DNA of 64,000 bases from Setoptus koraiensis. Its lineage: Eukaryota; Arthropoda. The position numbers and the translations under genes are program-made. This document shows positions 13,221-25,379 of this stretch, one piece after another. The notes below the pieces were generated by a model, which did not search any database, was not told the DNA's origin, and saw only the letters and a program-made list of their open reading frames with translations. Numbering within the stretch: the first letter of the stretch is position 1; every line of letters begins with the position of its first letter. Location: NCBI GenBank assembly GCA_048013815.1, contig CM106585.1, positions 14,756,001 through 14,820,000 on the forward strand, read 5' to 3'.

Positions 13221-13452
13221 GCGCATCCGCGCACTCGTTTATCCGGCTCGTCGCTGGCGCTGCTCGCATCACCGAGCATCGCCGGCCGAAACAAACAAAC
13301 TTGTCGCGCAAGCGAAAGCGCAAAACAAATCAAAGATGCGATACAAATGACGGCTCATTTCGAACGAACGGCATTCCATCATCGAGCGATCGACGCGAAA
13401 TATCCGCACACTCATAACGCGCACACTGTGTCACATAATACCGCCTGGCGCA

Positions 13453-13617
13453 TCACAGTGCACCGCAACAACAATCTTTGCCCGCCAACTTTGCCCCAAA
13501 GACGACCAAAGGCCCCCTGGCGGCCGTTTCCGCGCAGGGTTGCTGCTGTTGTTGTTGCTGTCGCTGTTGTTGTTGCTGTCGCTGTTGCTGCTGTTGTTGC
13601 TGTTGTCGTGGCTGGCG
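13453..13617 (-). CDS. Candidate polyglutamine terminal exon (minus)
   Basis: Unrecognised. On the minus strand the acceptor CATGATTTAATGCAG is followed by a 54-codon frame: RQPR, three glutamine blocks (8, 5 and 7) each broken by one arginine, then PCAETAARGPLVVFGAKLAG and KDCCCGAL before TGA. Glutamine is written as mixed CAA and CAG, which is usual for genuine coding tracts but also for plain CAA/CAG microsatellites. The tail after the tract is free of repeats. The plus strand of the same DNA reads as a run of cysteine or valine codons and is less likely. Upstream exons are not identified. A non-coding trinucleotide repeat is the main alternative. Confidence 0.35.
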   Translation of the reverse strand, partial: RQPRQQQQQQQQRQQQQQRQQQQQQQPCAETAARGPLVVFGAKLAGKDCCCGAL

Positions 13618-15765
13618 CTGCATTAAATCATGTTGTTATGTCATCGAGCTTAATGAATGACTGCGACGAGTCGTGTAAGTTGTTTTGTCATTTATCCGCC
13701 AGCGTGATCATCGTCGCCAGCGCTTTGTTTGAGTTGCTCGAATAGCCAGAATTGCGTTCAATTCGAGATTGAGCCCGCCGATCAAATTGATCGTTGCGGT
13801 CGCCTCTTAATGGCTAATTTATAGATCTGGCCTGGACACAGTTGCAGTTTGTGCGGTCTTGACAGTCGCGCACAACGCATGAGTCGGCACAGTTTCGAGC
13901 GGCAAGTGAGCTCATGTGCAAAATGTAAAGTGCGTAAAGTGACTTTAAACAAGCACAATTGTATCATCACTGTGCACATGACTGAGCACCGCCGATGGGC
14001 ACAGCAGTAGGTTGCCACCAAGGTGGAAAAGTTGCCCGCACGTTTTTCTCTATTTTGGGCCCCCGCACTACGAATATGGGAGCGTGACATGGGAGCGGCT
14101 GACGGCTACAGTGTACGGATACAGTGCACGAGTAGCGAGGGAGATGCAGACAGAGGGGAGACACCGATTGACACGACAGAGTCAACAATGAAACAAAATG
14201 AAAAATATTTTCGCCTAGTGGGCCGTCGGTGAGCGGCGAAACTTTTCTCCGTGGGGCGCCGCTGTCATCTCGGGGCGCCACTGTCGTCTCGGGGCGCCAC
14301 TGTCGTCTCGAGTGGCGCCCCAAAAGAGCCGCAATCAGTCACTGATTATCAGCGTGCGTTTTCACATGGCTGCGCCCGGCTACATTTGTTACGTTTCCCC
14401 TGAAACCAATAGGTTCCAGAGGAGAGAAAAGAATTTCTTTTTGCCGTTTGGGGCCGGGAACGGAGCTCAGAGGCCCGGTTGTTGGGGCTGCCAAACTCGA
14501 ATTGAGCGTGTGGCGGCGCGCGAAAATCGACTGTGCAAAAGTGTCACTTTGGTCCGCTGGTCCGGTCGCACAGCGCGGGCCAGATAATCAAATTAGAGCC
14601 CCATTAATGGCCACCGAGAGTCACTTGGGCCATTAATGGGCCCACCGTTTGATACGGGCGATGGCTGGCCCGCCGCAAGTGGCTTCCTCTGGCGAGAATT
14701 TCTTTCGAATCTCGCGAAAGTTTGGAATCAAAAGTTTGAGTCAAAACTTTTGAGTCAAAAGTCAAAAAGTCGCTCTCGTTTGTCGCTGCAAAAGTTGATC
14801 GCTAATGAACGCTGTTGATCAGCTTGTCGACAGCGACAGCGAGTCGCATTCGCAGCCGAGAATTTCTCGGCGAGAATTTCTCGGCGAGAAGGTCGCCAGA
14901 ATGATAATAACACTTTTTGCCTGCTTTAGCATTAATGCATTTGATGTGTTTAATATATATTTATTTAATATACGAATTTGTGTGTATTTTTAGATGGTTT
15001 GGATACGACGACGACGGCGACGATTAGCGACAGTGACGTTGGTCGCGCCACCATGACTAACTAATGATAATTATCATCATTACAAAAATGTGTGTGAGCT
15101 CGACAGCGAGTTTGTTAACCCAATTCTGTTCACGTTATCAATACACTTGTCGTTGTTGATCGTCAACGCTGATCTGGTCTGTCTACAAGTCACGTAACTT
15201 GTTTGTTTGTGGCGCGCGAACAATGATTAATCTCACTAGTTGTGTCGCTTGACATTGCCCGTGTGTCTGTGTGTAATACACAGTCTGTATATGTAAATGT
15301 TAAATTTATTTATCGTTTCATTACATTATTTATTATTTCATTATGTATTTGTGGTTGCCTCAATTAGCTTGGCGAGGCCCGCCGGTTATAGGTTGCGCTG
15401 GCGAGCCACGACGCCTGTCAGGCGTCACACGATCAACAAAGTGTTGATGCCACTCAATGACAGCAGCAACATTTTTATTTAAATTTGACAGCCAGACTAA
15501 TTGATTAGCGATCGCAATTGCGACTGCACATTATCTCGATTACACTGCGCTGTTGTGTTGCCTATTCCGACACGAACGATCCAATTGGTGCAATCGTAAT
15601 CGCCGGCCGAGCCAATGATACGCACATACAGATTGATGTTACAGAGAAACGGTTCGACAAATCGATCAAAGTCGCGCGCCAGCAACCCAGATGGACGCAG
15701 AGAAACTGTCTGAGCGATTCTTGGCATTCTTGGCCGCCTTTCACCATTATCCAACGCGACGCAAC

Positions 15766-15821
15766 CTTTTACCTGTTGTGCGCTGTGCAGATAATTGGGC
15801 ACAGCGCACAACAGGTAAAAG
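15766..15821. repeat. 23-bp perfect hairpin, 10-nt loop
   Basis: Arms 15766-15788 and 15799-15821 are exact reverse complements, starting CTTTTACCTGTTGTGCGCTG. The loop is AGATAATTGG. The size fits a short hairpin RNA or a cruciform. No loop asymmetry or bulges typical of a microRNA precursor are seen, and no known mature microRNA was recognised. Confidence 0.95.
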
Positions 15822-16214
15822 AACGCCAATAGAGTGCCAATGGAACGGGTGGTAATAGAATTAGTGGCCGGCGCTAATTCCAGTGCTACAATTTGCCGGC
15901 CAGCAGGATGCGCTTGTTTGATGCGCGCGCCAGCTCGCGCGCAAAAATCTGGGATTGGCCCGGCCAATCGGCCGGTCGCGGTTCAACGTTCGCCGTCGCC
16001 CGTTCGAATGTGCCCACTTCGAAGCTGCCAACTTCGAAGGCTCCGAAACTGCGCACTGCGAACTGCGAAGGCTTCGAAACTGCGAACCGCGAACTGCGAA
16101 GGCTTCGAAACTGGAGGCTGCGAAGGCTCGAAGTGGCCAACTTGCGATCGGCCGCGATCGGCGATCGGAGCGCCGGGCCGAGAAATGTGTGAGCGTGCGC
16201 CCGAGCTGGATAAG

Positions 16215-16215
<1 letters not shown>

Positions 16216-16283
<68 letters not shown>
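16216..16283. repeat. (CA)34 microsatellite
   Basis: Uninterrupted CA dinucleotides for 68 bp. Open frames of 160-250 codons on the minus strand are produced by this tract and are not genes. Confidence 0.97.
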
Positions 16284-16287
<4 letters not shown>

Positions 16288-16338
16288 TCCGACAGATAAA
16301 GTCGGATCCAACACACCTGACCGTTTGATTGGCTGCAG

Positions 16339-16582
16339 CGCGAATGCAAATTGTTTTGCTTGCGCCTCCCTCATCGCGCATCGGCCGCGCAAGACCATTC
16401 GCGCATTCTTAGATGCGCCGCGATCGCAGGTCTTGCGCAACTCCGACAATGGTGGCATGAGGGCACAACAACAGCAGCAACAACAGCAACAACAGCAACA
16501 ACGAAAGCAACAACAGCAACAACAACAGCAGCAACAATTGTTACACGACGCCCGGCGCTTACGCAACAAATGTGCGTCTTGA
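16339..16582 (+). CDS. Candidate polyglutamine terminal exon (plus)
   Basis: Unrecognised. The acceptor CCGTTTGATTGGCTGCAG is followed by an open frame to TGA at 16580-16582. It begins ANANCFACASLIAHRPRK, continues through TIRAFLDAPRSQVLRNSDNG, then a 12-glutamine run, RK, a 10-glutamine run and the tail LLHDARRLRNKCAS. The segment before the tract is basic and free of simple repeats, which favours coding. No domain is recognised. No matching upstream exon was found; the (CA)34 tract lies just upstream and would be intronic. The minus strand of the glutamine tract reads as valine, alanine or cysteine runs. Confidence 0.38.
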
Positions 16583-16583
16583 A

Positions 16584-16611
16584 TGTGTGTGTGTGTGTGT
16601 GTGTGTGTGTG
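16584..16611. repeat. (TG)14 microsatellite
   Basis: Pure TG repeats directly after the stop of the polyglutamine frame. Confidence 0.95.
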
Positions 16612-16936
16612 CCATACCTGTGTGTGATACACTTACGCAACAGATGCGCAAACAGATAGATGGACAGATAATCGTCGTTTGGTGGCGTCGCCGCGGCCAG
16701 TTATCGGCCTGCATCTCATTGATCTCATTGCATCGCGCCCGATTGCTGTCGCTCGGCCGCTCTGGCCACTGTGCCGACTCTGGCCACTGAGCCGACTCTG
16801 GCCACTGGCCGATGCTGGCCACTGGCCGATGCTGGCCACTGGCCGACGCTGGCGATTCTTTCAGCGGATCTGGCGATTCATTCGGCAGATGAGCACAGCG
16901 AGCAGAACGCAAAGAATCGAAGGAATGTGTGGCAGC

Positions 16937-16976
16937 CACACACTTGACTGCGCCGTTCGACGCCGTCAAGTGTGTG
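16937..16976. repeat. 12-bp hairpin
   Basis: Arms 16937-16948 (CACACACTTGAC) and 16965-16976 (GTCAAGTGTGTG) pair perfectly across 16 nt. Confidence 0.85.
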
Positions 16977-17307
16977 CCCGAATCAAAGAATCGCTTCGAT
17001 CCAATCAACGTCCAGCGGCCGGCAACGTTCGCCGTTCGGCCGCTAATAAATGAATGAATGAACTGCGAAGAATCATTAATTTTATATCTCGAAATCATCA
17101 CTATCTCGCTGGTGGCAGCATGGTGGGCAGCGGCCGTAGACTAGTTAGTTAGGTGGGACAAGCGGCCGCATGCCGGCCTAATGGAGCCAGCTCGTTCGCT
17201 GGCCAGAACTTGTTTCGCTGGCTGTCCGCTGGCCGACGCTCACCTATCTATCCGCGGCATCATGGTCGTCGTGTTGGATTCGAGGCCGCGCCGAAGCCGC
17301 GCCGAGG

Positions 17308-17352
17308 CTCGCCAGATCGAAGCCGCCAGATCGAAGCCGCCAGATCGAAGCC
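17308..17352. repeat. 14-bp tandem array CCAGATCGAAGCCG
   Basis: About three copies, the last with one inserted base. It lies within a longer stretch rich in TCGAAGCC words. Confidence 0.8.
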
Positions 17353-17936
17353 GGCCAGTTCGAAGCCAGCGAGAATCGAAGCCGGATTGGAAGCGTTCGA
17401 ACTTGGAACGCCTCGCCAGCCAGCATTTGGCCAGTGTTATCTGTTGTGATTTACCTGTGGCATGCAAACGAGCCCGACAGGAAAATTACGTGGGCTCATC
17501 GACATGATAAGCGACGGCCAAAGCGTAAATTATCAATTAAATTGTTGCTGTTCTTGTGTGTGTGCGTCGTGTGCACATTGTGTGCACTCTGGACGCAACA
17601 TGCACACAATGTGCACAATATGACGCAACTGGCACGATCGGCCAACGGGCCGATGCCGTCATCGATCGCACGCCCATCGATGAGCCCATGCGCAGGCGAG
17701 CCGAGCGAGCGGCTCTCTGCTCGCTCGGCGCGGATAGTCGCGCGGATAGTCGCGCGGACACAATCGGTCGCCTCGGCTTATTAATCAAGCTTATCAATGA
17801 ATTTCGGAGCCGCCGAACGGCGTGATCGTGGCGCTGATTGGATTGTCGGCGTTCGCGATAATCGGCCCGGCTCAGCGAAACGAAGATGCAAACTTTAATT
17901 AACTGTGAATAGATGCACACTCATGCTTGTGTATGC

Positions 17937-17975
17937 ATTATTATGTAACAGCGCAACATGCTGTTACATAATAAT
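17937..17975. repeat. 16-bp perfect hairpin, 7-nt loop
   Basis: Arms 17937-17952 (ATTATTATGTAACAGC) and 17960-17975 (GCTGTTACATAATAAT). Each arm contains the TTRYRTAA-type word discussed in the findings. Confidence 0.93.
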
Positions 17976-18803
17976 CGATTGTGTGCTGTTGTGGTCGAGC
18001 TCCAATTAATTTTATTTTATCTCTCGCTGCTCGCTCATTCTTGTGCGATTCTTCTTCTGCGAATCGCTGGCCGGCCGGCTCGCAATCGCTCGAATCTGGC
18101 CGAATCGGCTGGGCGCGCCAATCGATTTTGTGTGCGACCGCTGCGCCGTTGCCGGCCGGCCGGCCGGCCGATCGGTCAGCCATCATCGGCCCATTGGCTC
18201 ATTGGCGATTCGCCTATGCGACGGGCCGCAAATGGCGGCCTAATTAGACAATAATGCGCGCACAAACAAACGTAGGCAAACAAGAGACAGATACGGATCG
18301 GAGATCCATCATTCGGGCCGAACTCATTGGGCCGAACTCATTGGGCCAAGCCTTCGACGCGAGCGTTCGAGCCTTCGACGGCCAGCGTTCGAGCGTTCGA
18401 CGCGAGCGCTCGACCCAAGTTGCAGCTCGCGCGCAACATTCCACGGTGTGCGCTGTGGCCCGGATTGTTTTCGTTCGTTTGCGGCCGATCGGCGCGATTC
18501 GCCCGCGATCCGGCCAGCGATTCGTTGGCCGTTCGGCCAGCGACTTGCTTGCATGTTCGGGCGCCTGTATCCGCCGCTCATGGTGGCGTGCGGTGTCGGT
18601 ATTGGTTGTTTCCGTCGCGCAAACGGACAATTCAATCGGACGGCCGGTTCAGTTGCGATCCGATTGAGTTATCCGAGCGCGAATATCGTTTGCGTGCGAT
18701 CGCATGCGCCGCCGATCGCATGCGCCGGCGATCGCGCCCGGCCAAACCGCTCGCTCGCCGCCGGCTGTAAATCGGGCATAACCGGTGTGCTGATTGGTCT
18801 GCG

Positions 18804-18882
18804 TGCGGTCATCGGGAGTGCGGTCGCCGGGAGTGCGGTCGCCGGGAGTGCGGTGGTCGGGAGTGCGGTCGGCGGGATTGCG
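18804..18882. repeat. 15-bp tandem array GCGGTCGCCGGGAGT
   Basis: Five copies with point changes. Being a multiple of three, it keeps three frames open and yields spurious valine-, glycine- or threonine-rich peptides. Confidence 0.9.
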
Positions 18883-19828
18883 GTTTGTGGGGCAGTGTAA
18901 ACAACGGCGACGTCTGACCACTCAAAAGCACACATACTGACTGACGCACGCTGACACGTAACTGGCAACCTCGCACCTGTCCGAACGCCACCGAAGCGCC
19001 GAAGCTCCGAAGCTTCGAAGCTGCGAAGAACGCCGAGTTGCTCGGTGCTTCTTGTGTGGTGCTAGTGGTGCAAGCCACACGCTGCAAACAAACACAACTG
19101 GCAATTTGGCAACATTGGCCATGTTTGGCCGTGCGGCTCGCATCAGCTGTTCGCTCTGATTTGTTCGGTGGTATGTTTCCGTTTCAGCATCATGATGGTT
19201 GCACCATCATGTTGCATCATCGGTGCATCATCGGTGCATCATGGTCGGTGCATGATGCGATGCCCAACGCGATGCGCACAATATGCATATTACGCAATAT
19301 TGCGCAACACTGTTGTGCCACAGCTACATGGATGGAACAGGTTGTGAGCTAACGTTAGCCAAAACCTGACAAAGCGATGGCACCAAAACAATTACTATTG
19401 CGCAATTATGCAATTACGTGCGTATGCGCACCGCACACATGACAAGTATGACACATATATTGAATGGCACATATTAAGTGGCGCGATTTTCGCTCTGTGC
19501 CCCCTGTGACTCACAGACATTTGCATAGACGGAGCTTGGCGAGCTCGCAGGCAAAGGAAAGAATCGCCTAAATGGTCTCAAATGGCTCGATCGGAGGATC
19601 GTTGGAGGGATCATTTAATTTGAATAGGCAGCAAATAGCAAATGATAGATAGAATAATAACATTTCCATTATTAGATAACAGCGCGCAAGCGTGTCTAAT
19701 AATGAGCGCTCACCTGACACCTGACAGCGATAGTGACAACAATTCAATTTTTGTTTTCACTGCGCTGCGTTGTTCGCGGGCAAGTGAGCAAGTTATGCAA
19801 ACCAATATGCGCAATACAAGCGAACCAA

Positions 19829-19871
19829 ATTCGCGCAAACCGATTCGCGCAAACCGATTCGCGCAAACCAA
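19829..19871. repeat. 14-bp tandem array GCGCAAACCGATTC
   Basis: Three copies, last one truncated. Confidence 0.88.
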
Positions 19872-20939
19872 TGGCCGTTGCGCAACACACGACGGATCAT
19901 TGAGCACACCGTCCGCGGCTGCATCGAGCTCTGACACTTGCGACTGGCACCGACTGACAAATTGTCGGCCGGTTTCGCCTGTCACTCGACTCGTTGGCGT
20001 TCGCGGAGTCGGTCGCGAATTAGTGCGCCGGCCAGCGATTTCGCAAACTATTTATACGCTCGCTGGGCGCATAAACAATGGCCGGCGCACAATGACTGTT
20101 GCGCTTGTGACCATACGAGCATGGCGAGCGCGGCGAAAATATGGAAAATATGCGGCCTCGAGCGGCTTCGAGCGGCTCGCCAGTTGCGCCCCCTCGGCGG
20201 GCAAACGCGCCAGAGAGCGGCGGCCGGCCGGGCGGCGCTGTGGGCATCGGCCCTGGGCAGGTTCGCGTGCTCAATGAAGCCTGAACGCACTCGCATCAGC
20301 GATGCCGAATTCAATTCAATTGCTCGCCTCCGATATTCGTTGCATGTTGCATAACTGCGCAACAGGCACGCATGTTACGCAACTACACAACACGGTGTTA
20401 CGCAACTACACAACACAGTGTTATGTAACATTGTAAATAACAACAACAACAATAATGGCAATAAATATGAATGATACATGGTATAATTATCTAGTCATAG
20501 CGCATCAAATTGGCAGCACATCGCAGCGAATGGCAGCACATCGCGATGTATCGCGATACATCGTATATAACGCATATAACGTATGCGTCGCATATATCGT
20601 ATATGCGGCGTGTATATAGTATGTGGTCAGCTGGCAGCAGTGGTTACATAATAGTTACATAATGGTCAGCGGTGCGATAATAAACAACAACAATGCTGTT
20701 GCTGCCACAAGCGGCCTATGTAAATAGCCGTGCGATGACGCCCGCGAACGCAATTGCACTCTGTGGCAACCTGTGGCAAACTCGCAAACTATTACTGCTG
20801 CCGCTGCTGATGCTGGCTAATTAATTATTTTCTCATTGGCCCTATTTCTCGTCGTTGGCCAGCCTGTGGCCGTTGTTTGCGGCGTCCGCTGGCTCGTTGC
20901 TTGTTGCCTCTCATCGCATCCTCGGGCCTGAGACAGCGG

Positions 20940-20990
20940 ACGCGGGACAGCAAACGCGGGACAGCAAACGCGGGACAGCGGACCCGAGAC
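20940..20990. repeat. 14-bp tandem array GCGGGACAGCAAAC
   Basis: About three and a half copies, drifting to GGACAGCGGACCCGAG at the right end. Confidence 0.85.
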
Positions 20991-21508
20991 GGCGGACCCG
21001 AGAGCGCGCACATGAGACGCATGAGCGTTCGATGGGCACATTTCAATCAGCCGGCAATCAGCGGCTGTCGACATGATGAGCATGCAAACAAGGCCAACAA
21101 CAGACGCATTAAAGATACAATAATTTCCATCGTCTCATGCGCGAATGGCCACTGGCCACTGACCACTGACCACTGGCCACTGGAAACAACCGGCGGCGCA
21201 TGTTGCGCAACCGCACACTCAACCAGTTCGATGATGTCTCAATTAACCGGCCGCATAACCATTGTCTGCCATTATGCGCTGTAATGAGACATCGCAAGCT
21301 AACTGACAAGCGACCAACCAACAAACAATTTCGGGCCTAATAACAATTATTACGCAATCAATTGTGTGTGTGTGTGTGTGTGTGCACAGTAGTGGCCCGA
21401 GCAGTCAGCTGATAGTTGCCACTAACAGCAAATTGATTGACTGTTAATTAGCTCTCTCTCTCTCTCTCTCTCCATCGTTGCAGCAAACAATATTGTGTGT
21501 ACGACAGG

Positions 21509-21545
21509 CTCTTGCGTAACTCGAGTGTTGCGAGTTACGTAAGAG
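21509..21545. repeat. 15-bp hairpin, one mismatch
   Basis: Arms 21509-21523 (CTCTTGCGTAACTCG) and 21531-21545 (CGAGTTACGTAAGAG) pair with one mismatch across 7 nt. Each arm carries a TTRCGTAA word. Confidence 0.9.
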
Positions 21546-21805
21546 CTCACCTGGTGCCACTTGTGCGCCGGCTTGTGCGGCTGCCGGCAACTGGCGCGCT
21601 CAATCACCACCGAAGCAAATCCAGCGTCAACAGGCTCTAGCGGTCAGCTCGAGCCGCTTGTTCGGCCGCCACTCGGCCGCCAGTGGCCGCCGAACAAGCG
21701 GCCCGAACCGCCGAGCCGCCGAACCGCTCGAACGGCGCCAATTGGAACCGCTCGAGCTGTCCGAGCTCGGACTGCCCGAACTGTCCAAACTGTTCGAACT
21801 GTTCG

Positions 21806-21861
21806 AACTGTCCGAAGCGTTCGAACTGTCCGAAGCGTTCGAACTGTCCGAAGCGTTCGAA
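21806..21861. repeat. 18-bp tandem array GAACTGTCCGAAGCGTTC
   Basis: Three clean copies. The flanks (21760-21806) carry shorter CGAACTGTC units from which it may have grown. Confidence 0.9.
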
Positions 21862-22917
21862 CTGGAACGCTGCGGCCGGCTCGACAAGCCGCAGCATGGG
21901 CATAATGGCCGGCCAGACAACAACAGCAAGCCGCCAACTAGCGAAACAGTCAAATGATGCCCCATCATTCAAACTGATGATGATAGTTAGCTAGCTCATT
22001 AGGCTCAGCCGATCATTAAAGCTGCCTGATTATCATGTTAATCACGGTGCGTTCGCAGCGACAACAGCGGCTCCGTTGTTTGCGGCCGGTCGCTCGCCAC
22101 GGAGCGTCTCGAACTGGAAAATCGCCGGCCAGCCAGCCAGCCAGCGGCCGGCGACTCTCACGGCAACCGTCTGAGTATCTCTGGATATCTCTGTGCATCG
22201 TCTGTGCCCCCGTGCCTCGTCGCAAGCTTATATTGTGCACAAGACATGGGCGCTTCTCCGATCCGTCTTGAGACACCGACTGTCACTGATTGCGTCACGG
22301 TGATTGTGAGCACTTTCGCGCCCAAAGTTTCGCCGCGCCGAGCGCTGATCCGCTGATCAATCCCGATCGACCCGGCAAGCGCCCAACGAACGCCCGACAA
22401 GCGCTTGACAAACGAAACAGCTGACTGGCGTATGATGACAAATGAGACCGATGTCATAGGCGACAGTGGATGTCATTGGCAGTTCGTTAACATTTGCGAT
22501 CGTGGTCGTTCGCGAATGGTCAATCAACTCATCGGCGACACCTGTCACAGGCCGCTCCATTCATGGTCGTCCCATTTAAATGTGTTCGGCGGCCGGCACG
22601 ACGAGCATTTACATTTGTCAGAGTCAGCGGCTAAACCGCCAGCTCGATATTGCGTAACATTACGTAATATTATGTGACATTATGCGGCATTGCGATATTG
22701 TGGCACATTAATCAAAATATACATTCTATTCACTATATTTATATTTATATATTTGTATTTGTGTATCATTCGCAAGTCGTTGGTTGTCGTAGATGCCACT
22801 GATAATCGATACAACCAACAGCCTGTTGTCCACCGAAACTCGAAAGCTGACAGCTGATTAACTATTCAACTAAATTAATAATACATAAACAGGATTAGGC
22901 CACTACCGATTGCCAGG

Positions 22918-23040
22918 CCAACTATTCACTTGTAACTATTTGCTATTAACTTGTGACTATTTGCTATTAGCTTGCAACTATTTGCTATCAACTTTTAACT
23001 ATTAACTTTTAGCTATTAACTTTTGGCTATCAGCTATCAG
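22918..23040. repeat. ~18-20-bp degenerate array ACTATTTGCTATTAACTT
   Basis: About six diverged copies ending in TATCAGCTATCAGC. It is A+T-rich compared with its surroundings. Confidence 0.8.
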
Positions 23041-24086
23041 CCGGCCCAGCCAAGAGCACACTGTTGGCCGTTTGTCAACTGGCCAACACTGTCCATTTGT
23101 CAGCTCATCATTTGAGCTTGCCAGCGAGCTGTGTCATGAGCTTGCCAGCGGGCTGTGTCATGAGCTGTGTGTCAATAGATGAATGGATGACAGCGTCAAG
23201 TTCAATCGAATTCGTCATCAACATCAAATATATATATAGCACGACGTTGTTGGGCTGGCATGCGTCAAAAGTTGTTGTGCTGGCTGGTGGTTGTGGTCAG
23301 CATCGGCAGCAGCAACAAGGACAGTTGCGTAACCACTATTCACTAATGGCCAATAGTGGTTGTTCTGGTTAATTGTCATTCCTGCTTGTGTCACCTGTAA
23401 CAAACAGCTGAGCAGTGTGTGTGTGTATAAGTCACTGCTGCCACCATTTGACGTTTATAGATGAGTTCATCATGTCGCTGTCATACGCTCATTGATCCAT
23501 TGCTATCCATTAGACGTTTTTAGATTACATAATATCATCAATGTGGTCGTCATTTTAATTCGTTTCGTCTGCTGTTGTGCTCGCTGTCTTATCCGCTGTC
23601 AGCCACTCTTATCCACTGACGGCAGCCACTCTTATCCACTGACGCCAGCCAATGCCACACACACATTCAAAACTGATAATACAGACATACTCACACAGGC
23701 CGATGAATGTCGTGTGATTTTGCGTTTGATTTTGATTTTATTTCATGTATCTGATGCTATAATCGGCACAATCGGCAAGCTCGATACAACGATACAACGA
23801 TACGGCCAAACGGCGATACAACGATACGGCGAGCCAACAACGACAATCGTGTTTGATCAGCCAAATGCAAGTTGCCATGCAATTCTTATTATTATCGCTC
23901 ATGCTTGCCGGCGCACACAAGACACTTGTTATGTGCCAATGTTATGTAATGAAATGTGATGCGACGCCACTTAATGTGTGTAAATCATGACATGAAATAC
24001 TATTTGAAATGGTGTGCGTGTGCTGATTGCCAGCCAGTAACTCACTCGCGGGTCTCGCCAGTCAGTCTCGCCGGCTCAGCGCTTGT

Positions 24087-24174
24087 GAGCCGGCCCGTGA
24101 GTCGGCTTGCGAGTCGGCCCGCGACTCGGCCCGTAAGTCGGCCCGCGAGTCGGCCCGTGAGTCGGCCCGTGAGT
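24087..24174. repeat. 12-bp tandem array GAGTCGGCCCGY
   Basis: About seven copies. A run of GACAGACAG words follows at 24190-24293. Confidence 0.88.
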
Positions 24175-24294
24175 CCGCTGGCCAAACAGACACGACAGGC
24201 AGACAGATGCGACAGGTAGACAGATGAGACAGGTAGACAGACGGACAGACAGACAGACAGCGTACGGACAAATAGACGGACAGACAGACGAACA

Positions 24295-24328
24295 CTGTGC
24301 TGCGGGGTAGTGATACCCCGCAGCACAG
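24295..24328. repeat. 15-bp perfect hairpin with GTGA tetraloop
   Basis: Arms 24295-24309 (CTGTGCTGCGGGGTA) and 24314-24328 pair exactly. The four-base loop GTGA fits the GNRA class of stable RNA tetraloops. If transcribed it would fold very stably. There is no T-run after it and no known RNA family was recognised. Confidence 0.93.
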
Positions 24329-24390
24329 CCAATGAACGTGAGTGGCCGAACAGGTGGCAAAAAACAGACAATCACGTAATCATGCCATCA

Positions 24391-24422
24391 TTGCGTAACA
24401 TTGCGTAACATTGCGTAACATT
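24391..24422. repeat. 11-bp tandem array CATTGCGTAAC
   Basis: Three copies. The unit itself is a TTGCGTAA word. Confidence 0.88.
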
Positions 24423-24884
24423 GAGTGTGTGTGTGTGCAAACACTCAAATTGAGTGACTCAATACGCTCACATACTGTGTCATACACGTCATATGACGGC
24501 GCGTCTAGGCGACTCGTCGTCTTGTTGCCCTGTTGACTTATTGCCGCTGCCGGCCAACGACGACAACATCGCTAATACTTTTGCAATCATCACTATTTAT
24601 ACACACGACCACGCTGATGACCATCATCACTATAATCAGCTGTGTTCACATGTCACACTGGCGGCCGCAGTCTTGCCAGTATCGCCAGTCGTTGTCGCCA
24701 ATGACGCAACGAGACACAACGAGACGCAACGAGACGCAACAGGAAACAGATTCAAATGGAAGCGACAAGCGGCGTCAGCTGTTTTGCATGCCGCCCACTC
24801 ACATTCGACGACGGCTGTATCAATGTGATATCAATCATCATGTCGCTTGTGAGGTGCGCACATTGCGTGCATATTGATACCTGT

Positions 24885-24985
24885 CGAACTGCCGAACCGT
24901 CGAACCGTCGAACTGCCGAACTGCCGAACTGCCGAACTGTCGAACTGCCGAACTGTCGAACTGTCGAATTGCCGAACTGTCAAAT
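24885..24985. repeat. 8-9-bp array CGAACTGCC/CGAACTGTC
   Basis: About eleven short copies in which GCC and GTC forms alternate irregularly. Confidence 0.88.
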
Positions 24986-25379
24986 TGGGAAATTCTTCTC
25001 CAACGAGGCCAACGTTGCACGACCAAAGGCGAATTGTGCTGGCACACTGGCAATCAGCTGATTGTCATCGACACAATCAGCAGATTAGCGTTGCCGCACA
25101 GCGGACAGTGCTGCAATCTCAAGTGATGGGGCGCTCGATTAATCTCTCGTGCAATGCGAACAATGGCCGAGCCTAACGAAGCTACTGCGAATGCTGCACA
25201 GGTGAACAGAGGGCGCCCATGACGCGATGCAATTTGGGCGAGCAACAATTTTCAACGCCGACCGTCCAATGGCGCTGATCGGGGCGAACAAACGAGCTGA
25301 TACTCGATTTCGGCCGAGATATCAGCTGAGATATGAGTTGAGATATCAACTCAACTCGAATCATTCAGCTTAAATACTC

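Larger units (their letters stand above)
7011..13452. other. Gene-free block
   Basis: No exon is supported. Open frames exist in both strands near 9.7-10.2 kb and 10.3-10.7 kb but overlap in four or more frames and lack consensus splice sites. The block holds the 14-bp array at 7704, a run of GTTACATAAC-type words at about 8553-8610, a GGATAAAAAGAAC triplet at 11720-11753, a GATCCGCAGAGAT array at about 12215-12290, and an A+T-richer stretch at about 12110-12180. Confidence 0.55.
13618..16338. other. Gene-free block
   Basis: No exon is supported. It contains a 19-20-bp array at about 14252-14310 (GGGGCGCCACTGTCGTCTC, three copies), the 23-bp perfect hairpin at 15766, TTCGAA-rich repeats at about 16010-16110 and the (CA)n tract at 16216. 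A plus-strand frame at about 14312-14587 is open for 91 codons but has no splice or initiation support. Confidence 0.55.

Noticed and set aside
13478-13660. Polycysteine protein on the plus strand
   Set aside because: Runs of C and CC are the complement of CAG/CAA codons. The glutamine reading on the other strand is more natural.
15886-16632. 248-codon minus-strand open frame
   Set aside because: It is held open by (CA)34, (TG)14 and CAA/CAG tracts, which carry no stops in that frame.
24391-24422. CRISPR-like repeats here and elsewhere
   Set aside because: The repeats are directly adjacent with no unique spacers, and the genome appears eukaryotic.
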